From Owenia fusiformis (taxonomy: Eukaryota > Annelida > Polychaeta > Sabellida > Oweniidae): a stretch of DNA of 64,000 nt. Location of the stretch: the NCBI GenBank assembly GCA_903813345.2, contig CAIIXF020000009.1, positions 7,498,030-7,562,029 on the forward strand. Reading direction: 5' to 3'. The notes under the pieces were generated by a model. It was not told where the DNA came from, made no database searches, and was given only the letters and a program-made list of their open reading frames with translations. The translations under genes were made by a program, and so were the position numbers. Shown piece by piece: positions 36,901 to 48,900 of this stretch (its first letter is position 1; every line of letters begins with the position of its first letter).

Positions 36901-39900
36901 GCCAATATATTGTGGTTTCTCTGATGGATCAAAAGATGGCACGATTTATCGGAAACGTCTATTGCTGAGAGATATTCTAAACATTTTCTTAAACATTTTG
37001 AGTAATAAATATGTTGAGTAATGAATATGTTGAGTAATAAATATGTTGAGTAATAAATATGTTGAGTAATGAATTGAATTGCACAAAAATGGCTTGATTT
37101 TTATCCAAATTATGGTCTCAACATTTCACTTTCCTTGAGCTTTTCCTTAGACTTTATTAGACCTTGAACTTATTTAGCACATCGATATAAGTCTTACCCA
37201 AACCAAAATTTATCCTTAAGGTCATATCAAATAAATTATATTCCTTAAATAATCTATTTATAATTCAATAAAACATAATTAACTCCAACTTGATTATACA
37301 TCAAACTGAACATAATCAAAAATTCATTTGTGAAGTCAGTATGAATTGAGTAAAACTTTGAATAATATGTCCAGTAATAAGATTTTGAGTCGTGTATTGA
37401 GTATTTTGAGTAATGTATTGAGTGAACTGTTTTGTTACAGGAGCTAGGTGCAGACAGGTCAAACCTGAATAACTTCCAAGAACGACTGGTAGACATGTAT
37501 CTACTTGAGGCAAGACTTAACGGAATTGAACTACAAGGAACCAATAGGAAACGTTTTGTAGAAACTCTCAAGAAATTATCGAATGAAAGACATAATTTTA
37601 GGTAAGATTTGCTACTTTTAATACATTTTTCATTATCCTACAATTGAAATACCCAATACAATTATACTTGAATTTTGCATAAAATATTAATTACAACTAT
37701 TAATTTTGTTTAGATACTGATAGTAATATATTAAATTCAACGTCACATATTCAGAATACTTTTACTGACCACTATTTTAATGGATAGGCAAAAAACAGAT
37801 ATGGAAGCAATCCATATTAGGCTTTTCTTATGAATGTTGAGCGTGGGTTACTTCATGACCATATATATTCCCATCCTGCTTATTGTAACTGGTGTAAATC
37901 TTAAAAATATACCAAATTAAATAGAATTTTCAACTTGTATTGTTATGTGGCACTTTCATGATTTCTCTCGAACTGGGATTACAGATTTTATTGTTGTGGC
38001 AGATTGCCGTCAAAAGTCTAATTTGCCACAAAAATGATCGAGCACTTTAATTCATTCCAGGAATAAAACTCATATCTGCACAAATCTATTCTCACAGCTG
38101 ATTGGTTCGCCTCAGATGATGAAAGATTTCCCGAAGGATGCCTTACGTGCAATGGCTGCAAACAAGTAGGTGACACTGGCTCTGATAATTTAAAGGCTGG
38201 TATCTAGGTTTGATTTCATGTAACATGTCATTGTACACATTACATGTATTAAGACTTGAAATAAAAACTGACTGAAACTGTAAAAATACTGACTTAACAA
38301 TTATGGTGAAAATTTGAATCCTCGCTAGTTCAATATGGTTATAAGTGGTATATGCACCAATAGTATATCTGGTCACCAACCTCAGAAATAAATTAATTAA
38401 TCAATAATTGATTGACAGATTCCTTAAACTTTTGGCTGGTATTGACAGGGGTCCAGATAACCTTAAAAAAATTATTAGCCACTCTGAAAAATAATTAGCC
38501 AAAATATTTTTTATCAAATGACATAAAAAGCATACTTCTAACAAATTTCACATGTCATGGTCCCTCTAACGCTACTGTATGTTAGCCAAGGCTGCCCTGC
38601 CTACTAATCTAGGTGTAAAGACCTCAATGCCCAGGCCTTGGTCTTTGCAAGAGGTAATGCTTACCATTTTGGTTTGTCTGAATTCCCATTGGCTAGTTTT
38701 CAAATAAAACACATGGCTAGGATGTTTAATCAATGAGCATATTCCTTACATCTTTCTTTATCTTGATGTGACATAAAAAGCTATGATATAGGTTCACACG
38801 CCAGAGATCTCACCATATTATTATTCGAAGTGTTTTTAGAATCTTTTTAATTTGGCACGACAGCATGAATGCAACAGAAAAACGAACGAAACAAGTTTGC
38901 AAATATGATCCACTGTCAAATTTACATTGACCCAAAAACAAGTTCTGGCGTCTCTACATCTCATGGATGAAATTATGAACATTGACGACAAAGAATTTCC
39001 CCCTATAATATATCTGTTTCTCTAGTAGGTTCAGTACAAATGCAAAAGATCTTCGCCAACTTTGCAAATATCTAGATCAATATCTTCGCCAGGTGCTAAA
39101 AATATTCGCAATTGGCGAATGGTGACATCTTATCTAGACCTCTGATATTGAAGATTAATTTTTATGTAACCGGCACAAGTAGCAACATATTTTTATAGGC
39201 TTCAACTTTTTTGTGATGTTTGGTATCTGTATCAAATGGCAGGTGGTGATATTTTGTTTGAGATAACAGTTAATGAGAGTCAAGAAGATTAATCAGTTAA
39301 GCATGCCTCAGTCAATTAATCAATAATTCATAAAATTTTAGATCCCTATAATTGTTATGAAGATATTTACATTTATTTTCAGATCCCGTCCAGATGTGGG
39401 ACCCTGGAAGGTGACCCTGCAACCTGACATCTATCAGACTTTCCTGACACACTGCCCCGACAGGATGATGCGCTGGAATGTATGGCAAGCTTACAACACA
39501 AGGGCAACTGATGCTAGAACTGATCAAAACTTATCCAACCATAAAATTATTACAGATATCAGAATGTACAGGTTTGTATTCCACTAAAATATGAAATTAC
39601 TTGTCATCTATTTAGTTGGGAGGTGAATGTTATACAGAGGTGTCAGGGATCCCCGATTTTGTTCCGATTTGGGATTTAGGCTCTCGGGTTGGAACATGGA
39701 ACAAAAATTCAACTTTCAGTTTGCTTCCGGAACAAAAAAATCTTAACCTTTCACAACTTTTGGCCGCACAAGACAACATTCATCTTTCAATTTTTGCGCC
39801 GAAAGATATTCATTTTTCACTCCTTCTCATTGAAGAGTTTTGAAGAGCTTTTCACTACCAAATAGACCTAGACGAAAAACTTATTGCATTCTAATACAAG

Positions 39901-42900
39901 CAGTCACTCTGTTATGAACCTTTCCGAAATAGTGCCATTCCGAAGGGTAAAGATTAAAAGGTGGATTAGATCGGTGGATTTGATTCATGTAAAAGGTAGA
40001 TTGGATTGGCTATCTTCAATATATGGATTTTCCTTTAAAAAATTCTATTGATCTCCCTTTAGGAAGATTGGTGCTCTCTTCACTTGCACAATGTCAAATA
40101 ATAGATGTAATATTATTTTGCTTGGGTGGGCTAGAAGGATGACCTGGTACCCGCTTTCTGATACATGATCTTATTCATTCCAAGTGTAATTTGAGACATT
40201 TCATAAATCATAAGGCAGACTGGTTTGAAGATCCATATCATCTGTTTTCAATCCAAACTGAACATACCAGAAATGTTTTGTGTACATTCACACATCAATT
40301 TGAATGACAGGTTTTCTTTTTCTAAAGATCTATGTCTTACAAAAGTTGATTTACAAGGGAAAGCGGTTAAATACTTAGAGTTTCCATGAACTAATTGGTG
40401 TATGTATTTGTCATTGCTTTGTTCTGATTTTTCAAAAGGGACCTCTAATACTGTAGAGGGAAATTGTTTAGAGGGAGATCAACAGAATTTTTTTTATAAG
40501 AAATTCCACATTTTGAAGATTCCCGATCCAATCCACCTTTTACATGAATCCAATCCACTCGATCCAATCCACCTTTTAATCTCTACCTTCCGAAGCCAAA
40601 TGTTTTTGACCAAACTGATGAGATTTGTATGATGTACATGTATGTATATATGACAATGATTTGGGTCAGAGCCCTTGTAGCTGAAAAATATTGCTTGATT
40701 TTTTATTACTCATTCATTTACAGGAGGGATATTGCTATGTTGCTCGGCTACGAGAACTTTGCACAAATGTCCATGGAAACCAAGATGGCTGGAAGCATCG
40801 AGAATGTCATGAACATGCTTGACAGGTAAGACATCATAGATGGATTTATTAATGGGTGAAACATGATTTATGAATAGATGAAACATATTCATTGATGGAA
40901 GAAACATGATTTATGATTTATTAATGCCTGAAACATGATTTACAAGTACCGTATTCTCTGTAATTAGCGCCCACTCTCTAATAAGCGCCCATCCCGCTTC
41001 ATAAATTTGGTAGAATAAGGAGGAAAGACAGAGGAATGTGAAAATATCAGTTTTATGGAAAAATCAGATGGGCGATAATACAGGAGTCTGCCACTTACCT
41101 GAGCTAACGTTGAAGTTTACACTTCCCCAGTATATTTTCAAGTTTAGAAATATCGTCCTTGTTTCCTTGGAATGTATATTTAGCAGGCAGTTCTAGTCCT
41201 TTGCCATTGTTTTGGCGTTTACCTTTGATAATGCCAGTTATATGTCCACCGCGTTTTAGGAAAAAATTGAAAACTTTTGAATATTCTCTCGGAACATGGC
41301 CAATTATATTGTTATTTTCAAGCACTTGTGTTGCATATTTGTCGAAGGGATTATCTTTCTCTATTCGGCAATATACTGAGGTATTTTCCGATGCATTGCA
41401 TGTCCCAATATAGTTATGATAGCCTCTAATAACTGACGAAAATGTGAATGCTTCAAGTTCCTTCCCCGTCGCCATTTCCAGCACATGAATTCGCCAATGC
41501 GCATGTCTTCTGCGCATATAGCCAAAAATTAATAGGGACGGATCAAGCAAACGTAAGAAATCAGGTGATATGGTTAATTTGTCGTCTGGGCTAATCTTGA
41601 CTCCAAATAAGGTAACTAAATCGTACATGTCTTTGTTCTAATAGCATTGCAATCAAGAGTCACAAAGAAAAGGTAGGTACAGGTATACTCCAAATAAGGT
41701 AAGATAACATAAATGCCTTTGTTTTAAATGTCAGAATTGTGTCAATCAAATGTCAACTTGAACAGGTAAGAAAATGGGAGGTACTAGAAATTTGAAAATT
41801 GGAACAAAGACTTGGCACTAATAGTCCCGACCAACAGTCAATCCAACGACATGGAAGGTGAAAGAGCAACAAGCAGCCACAAAGGACAAAAGATCAGAAG
41901 TTTTACAATGAAGTTCAAGTTAAAAGTTTGTGAATACGCTAAAGTGCAAAGTATAAATGCAGCAAGCAAAGAGTTTGATGTTGATAGGAAGTGTGTACGG
42001 GAATGGCTAAAACAGGAAGATAAGCTTAAAGAAGAAAGCAAAGAATACACCACCAGGAGAAGATGTCTAAGTGGAGCCGGGAGGCGGGTAGAGTTCTTAG
42101 ATATAGAGAAGTGGGTGTTAAGTGAAATCGTTAGAAGGAGAGAAAAGGGTGAGTCATGTTTTTATATTACCCTCCCCCTCCCGATATTACCGTATTAATT
42201 TTAAGCTAAAATGTAGTAAAATACATCGGAAATCCAATCCCCATTCTTTTGCTTTCATCAAATGCATTATTTTTTAATTTCTTTTTTGATAGGAGGTCGC
42301 GTGACTGGAAAAATGATTAAGAAGTTGGCCCTTAGGCAACACAAAATTAATGGTAATCAGCAGTTCAAAGCCAGCTGCGGCTGGCTGAGAAGTTTCATGA
42401 AGAGGAACAACTTGTCCTTTCGCAGAAGCACCCATGTAGCCCAGAAGTCCAGGTCTGAGTTGGACGACAAAATCTATAGCTACTTACGCTTTATAAACCA
42501 ACTGAGAAAACACAGAAACTATGATATCTCTAACATAGGAAATATGGACGAAACCCCAGTCTGGGTAGACATGCCGGGAGATTCGATGGTTGACACTAAA
42601 GGCCTGAAGACAGTCAGTGTATCTAGCACTGGCCACGAGAAATCAAGGTAAACATTTGATCCGTCCCCGTAATAAAATCTCTGTTCTATTTACGGTCATA
42701 AAAACCAATAAAATATTGAGGGGGGCATTTCTTTTATTGTAATTTTGAGCGGACTACTTTTCAGAAATGTCAGGGGGGATTTAGATTTGATCCCGTGTTA
42801 TATATTTGCAATTCGCATGTTCTATATTTTGCTAATTTCAGGATGTCAGTTCTTCTCACTTGTATGGGTGACGGCACCAAGAAGCCACCGTTGGTTTTTA

Positions 42901-45900
42901 TTAAAAGGCAAACGACCACCCAAAGAGATTCCCCTTGGTGTGCAGGTTCTAATGACACCCCAAAGCTGGTGCAATGAGAGCGTGTGCCACTACTACCTAA
43001 AGAATATCTGGAGGAAGAAGACGGATAAAAGACTTCTTGCGTGGGATTCTTACAGGGCCCATATAACCCCTGGGGTTAAGATGGCCACAAGGAATGCCTT
43101 TAATACAGACATGGCTGTCATCCCAGGAGGCTGCACGAGTTATTTGCAGCCCTTAGATGTCAGCATAAATAAACCATTCAAAGGTATGATTAAAGTATGA
43201 TGATTAATACTATTATGCATGTATTAAATGCCAGACAGTAAAGAATTACTGCCACATGTAAATTGCTACAACTTGATGTTTTAGACCGCTTCCGGGATGA
43301 GTACGATGAGTGGCTGGTGGATGGCCCTGTGGATCTTACCAAGGGAGGCAACAGACGCCCACCAGACAGGCCAACTCTCCTACGCTGGATAAAGTGTGCA
43401 TGGGATTCAGTCAGGCCAGAGGTAACCTAAAATGTTTCCATTTTAACCACTCCTCATTTAAATTAAAATATAATAAAAAGTTTAATAGCCTACGCTGGTA
43501 TATTTTCTATTTTTTAGATTATCAGGAAAGCATTTCTTAAGTGTGGGCTAACTGTAGCCATGGATGGTTCCCAAGATGATTTCCTATTTAACAATGAGGA
43601 TGATGATGATGATGATGATGATGGTGATGATCCATTTGAGGGGTTTTGCCAAGGCTCCATAGATGCTGCTGGTCAACTAGTAGAGAATTTAAGATTTGAC
43701 GTTGATGAAGACATGTACAACTCATCAGATAATGATGAAGTATCTAAGTATGAGAATAGTAACAATGAGGATGACGATCCCATGTCGCCAGGGCGATAGA
43801 CTAGCTGTATGGAATATATGTTCAATTCAAATAAAAAATTTGAAGCACCTCAAAACGTTTCTATGTTGATTGTTGAGTAATTTTTTATTTACTAGTATAT
43901 TAGCCCCCCCCAAGGAGGATTGCCAATCCTCCTTGAGCCCCCCCTTGGGACGGTCCACGATATTTCGAATTTCAAAGCGAGGCTTACTAAAATACTAAAC
44001 TGAAAATGTCGGTTCGTTTCTTTTCCATCGAATGCTACATTTATTGGTAATATATCGTGAAATTGTGGTAAGTACAGCATTGACCAGCTTTGTTTCGAAA
44101 TACTGGCTTTAAATGAATGAAATAAATGTTAAAATAGCATAATGATTCGACATTAGACAAACTGGATTTTCTCAATTTCTGCCCAGGTCCAAAATATCGG
44201 CATGTCAAGGTCGTGAACTTTCTAGTTTCTTTTTAACGATTCTTGACTTTTACACGAAAATGATGATCTGTCATCAAATTAAAGAAAAGGTGTAACTTTG
44301 ATCGATATCCAACAGTCTCTAGTAGAAAAATTGAAGGTAATGGTCGATAATGACAAAGTGGGCGTGCCGAAAATAAATTAGACAAATATCACTGTCAATA
44401 TTGTCTAAGCGATCTTTACCGTATTCTCTCCAATAACAATACTTATCATTATTTTAAAAATATGTTGAAAATAAGAGCATTCTTGACAAGAAAAATTGCC
44501 ATACATGAAATTCCCCGGGATTTCTGATTTTTTCATACATGGGCGCTAATTAGAATGGTCTAAATGATGTATTTTCAATTTTCTAACCGCCCTGGGCGCT
44601 AATTACAGAGAATACGGTAATATGTTTTTGGCTTGATCGAGTCACAAATAATATTCATGATGAATCTTGATTGATGTCCGTGACATAAATAACAAACAAG
44701 ACAAATGTCATGGACATTTTTCTTTTATATTTCAAAATAAATGCAAATTCAGGAATAGCTGCTCATATAGATGGCAGATATGAGTGGTTCTTCACACTTG
44801 TGCCATTCATTGGTATGAGTGTAAATATTGCGGTCTCAGTACTTCACATGCACTACAAATCAATCTTACATCAAACTTGTATTCTTTGAGATATTTCTTC
44901 ACAATTTTTGTTATAGTCTTTTTTTGTGGATGGTGTTGGCATTTGGTGTCTGGTTCTCAGCATTTGCTGCCTGTAACAAATGTAACAAATGACAGGTGGC
45001 AACATTTTGCATTTTAATGCCTTGTTATTTCTTTATTTTTCTGAGGAAATCGGACAACAATGGTTCAGGTAAATCGTAATAAATCCTATCGATGTCATAA
45101 TTATTCCTGACATACACCATGTCATCTGAGTTGACATTATCATTCTTAGAGCTCCATATAGTGAGTGTATAGGAGCGAGACTGATCCAAAAGGTACGACA
45201 AGTTTTCCCATGATGCCTTGACTAGGGAGGCTCTTATTGGAAATGTGATTGGTTGTTTAAACTCCTTGGCATAGTCAGCCATTTCTTGTACCATACCTCT
45301 TGTGTAAATCTCATTCACTCCAGAGTTGTTATAACCTGTTGTCCAACCAATTGATAAAGTGCATTCTGGGAAATATTTCAAAACGAGGCGCTTGAATTCT
45401 GTAGCGTTAACAGGTTGTGCTTTACCATTAGGACCCGCAAGTATATCTGCATTGATCCAAACTGGTCTCTTCAGGTTTGTTTTTGAGTTATTCAAAATCT
45501 TGAGGGATGGTTCGAATACTTCAATAGATTTAAAATCCAGTTTAATTCCCTTGTTTGAGGGTATTACAGATTTCAGCCATTCTTCTAATGTGTTATCACT
45601 ATCAATCAGGGGAGGATGTGCCATTATTGGAATGTCTGTCTGGTTGGCTGTTCCCTGGCCCCTTAGAAGAACATCAGCCTCAAGCATCATAACTTCACCT
45701 TGAAACAAAATTAGGCTTGGATTAAATATAGAATTGGATTGAATAATATGAAATACATGTAATAGCATCATTGCAATATGCAACAACAATTATGCTTTGA
45801 GCATATAATGGCATTAGACTTGTCTAGTGTGAATCAGTCTCTGATAATCTCAAGAGAAAGATTGTCTTGGATTTAGTCAGCCCTGACGATGTTTACTTAC

Positions 45901-48900
45901 TGTTAAGAGCATTCTTAAGTTGCTGCTTGCTATTTGCTGCATGTGCCCATGTGACTTTAACCCCATCTCTCTCTGCCGCTAGTCCGGGCAGATAATTAAA
46001 CAAGCTACCTGCCGTTTCAGCCAACTGTTGAAATATGACATATTTTGGACCTTTCAGATCGTAATATATCTTTTTCTTATCGCAATCGTTCCTGACGTAA
46101 AGTAAATCATAAGGATCGGCACCTTCCCATGATACCTCTGCACTCGCGGGTGTCCATGCAGTTATAGTGTACCCATTAGATTTCCCGAGCAGCCATTTAA
46201 AATGTGTCCAGGCATATTTGAATGACGATGCTCTTGCTGGGAACGTTATTGGCTGAGTCACATTCTGTATGAGTTGCCATAGTGATTCAATGTGTTGTTT
46301 TGTGTAGTTATAGCCGTGACTAGTGGTCCATCCAAGTGACAAAGTCACACGTGGGAAATGTGTGTTGACGGCTGTGAAGAACCTGTTCAGTATACAAGAA
46401 GATTTCATCATATTGCCTTGTTTTGCTGGGTATCAGGCCTGTCAACTTGGGAACACTAAAACGAGTGACTTACAAATGTTGGGGGTAGGGATAAAAAAAT
46501 TCGAGGAAATGCGTGACATATATGCAATTGGTGGGAAAATTCCAGTTTTTCCATTGTTCTTTATGTTTCTGAGCCTTCATTTTTTATGAAGATTTTTTAC
46601 ATGACAATAATCAGAAAAAATGGGGATTCACATGACAAGGGTGACTTTCTTCAGCAAATGCATGACAAAATACACAAATTTTGGGACAGTTGACAGGCCT
46701 GGGGTATGTGTGTGGGTGGATGTCACATAAATCTTGTCATCAAAACTTACTATATAGTATCTGTGTAACCTGAAATTTTTCATCTGATTTATAGTCTAGG
46801 TACATTTACGTATTTTTATGCTGATTGCAGTGGTCTTTGCCATTGCACTCTGCTACACATTCAAATTCCATATTGAACCATCATAACCAATATCATCAAA
46901 TAGATAAAGGCCCGATGCAAATTTTGAAACCACTATAACCAATTATCAAATAGATAAAGGCCCCACGCAAAGTTTGAAGCCACAAAGTTGATGCTGCTAT
47001 GACCAATTTTGAAAGATAAGTTTCAGTTTTACCTTGCAGCATTAAAGTTTGGAGCATCTCCCCCAGGCCCCTTTACTAGATCTGCATTCACCCACACTGG
47101 CTGTGACACCTTTTTCCCCTTGGCTTTCAACATCTGTAGGGATGGGGCTACGACTTCTTCATTCTGTAATACGATGGTGTAAGACTTAAATCACCCTATA
47201 CATGGCACAAAAGGCAGATTTAGCTTTCATATGATATATCATTTTCAGAATAACTCCTTTTAGATTTGAGGGTAAGACCATTTTTGAGTCAATGGAAGTT
47301 TTCAGTTCATTTCCGCAAGAGTAAAGTCTGTGCTTGACCAATCAAGATCAAGTACATAAACATCGAGGCTCGACCAAAATCAAATTTATTATGAAAATTA
47401 AACAATTCTTACTTTAAAGTCAAGTTTTGGTGCCTTGTCATTTCTGTTGAGTATGTCATTTAACCACTCGCTCAATGTCAGGTCGCTGTCAATATTTGGC
47501 GGGTGGGCCATTATAAGCTCTGATGTCTGATTGGTCAGTCCCTGGTACCTATATACTATATCTCCTTCAATCATTTTGTAATTCCCCGCAAGGGCCTCTT
47601 GGATCTGAGCTTTGCTATTGGCTCCATGGTACCATGTGACCTTCATGGCATCATCCAGTTTGAAATATTTTAATGGATCCCCAGCTGAATCAAACGCTGT
47701 AAATAAATCAAGAATTTAATAAACACCCTACAATATAAATCTTTTTATGTTACCACCAGAAGTAAATGCTAAAGTAAATGCTAAAAGTCATATTGAATGA
47801 AATGAAATGATAGCATATTGGATTTTCCGCATTATTATAAAATGTTAATGACATAGTTTTAGATAAAACCCCAGGGCCGTAGCCAGCTTTCAGTCGGGGG
47901 GGGGGGAGATTTCCAGGGGAGGTTCATTGTTGACAATTTTGCTCCAAAAATGGCGAAATCACTTAAAAAGTGCTCAGCATGGTAAAAAACTGCATGATTT
48001 TGGAAGAGATTTTGGCCAGGGGGGGGGGGGGGGGGGGTGGGGGTATGCTTAGTAAGTAGTTCTCTATCCAGGTAAATATTTGCTTAGATAGAGAAATTAA
48101 TTGATCGCCCCTTGTATATGTTACATATATTGTCACATTTGATTCGAAAGTTTCAATCTAAGTACACATTTTAGAGGAAATGTGAGTTATTTTTAAAATA
48201 AAAAATTGCTTACAGTAATGTTTTATTATACATTTTTACCTGGATCTGTCTGTTGTTGTAGCGACACTACAATTAATGTAATCACTATGGCAACTGCTAT
48301 AATCGCTAATACAACTGCGATAATTGCATTCCTGAGCCTGTTTCTCTTCACTTTGCCATTTGTTAAGGTAATATTGTAATCTTTAGCCATCCTGTGAACA
48401 CCAAGTTATAACTAGGTTATATTTAGTAATATAATCAAGAGCACAGTATTGTCAATTATAATGTGTTAATCCTTTTCATGCAGCTCCACTAATGATGTAC
48501 ATTTACATGTATTTTAGTGTACAATCATGTATATGTCTGTTGCATATCAGTGAATTCATGGTTAAAGATAGACTTCGTTTTGATCATGTATTCAGGCTTT
48601 TGCTACAGTTTTTTCCTTAAAATCCTAATTCCATTTTCAGAAAATAGAATTGAAGTACAGTAGAACCTGCTAAGTCCAACACCTCTGTAAGTGGAACACC
48701 TCACAAGTGGAACAGTGTTTTAATAGTCCAATGGTCTATCTACTACTTGTTAATGAACACTCTGTAAGTGGAACACCTCCCAAGTTGAACACTTTTTGTG
48801 ATCCAAAGTGTGCTCCACTTACACTGGTTCTACTGTATTGTCAATTTCATTCAGATTTTATTTTAATTTAGAATGCAGAAATGTCTTAGTTCATTTGATT

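Larger units (their letters stand above)
40949..44617 (+). mobile_element. Pogo/Tigger-type DNA transposon, 3.67 kb, with HIRAN cargo ORF
   Basis: Both ends read inward CCGTATTCTCTGTAATTAGC and remain identical for about 25 bases, flanked by TA at 40947-40948 and 44618-44619. A subterminal TAATTAGCGCCC/TAATAAGCGCCC pair (40961, 40979) and two GGGCGCTAATTA copies (44541, 44594) are likely transposase-binding sites. The element carries a minus-strand HIRAN-domain ORF and a plus-strand spliced DDD transposase, transcribed divergently. TACCGTATTCTCT recurs internally at 44417, so a smaller MITE sharing the right end could be hidden in the last 200 bp. An 11-bp perfect hairpin at 43912-43934 follows the transposase. 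It is inserted in peptidase intron 8, transposase in the host sense. Confidence 0.88.

Noticed and set aside
42745-42977. Separate short genes in the transposase region
   Set aside because: They are the two frames of exon 3 on either side of a frameshift, explained by one transposase.
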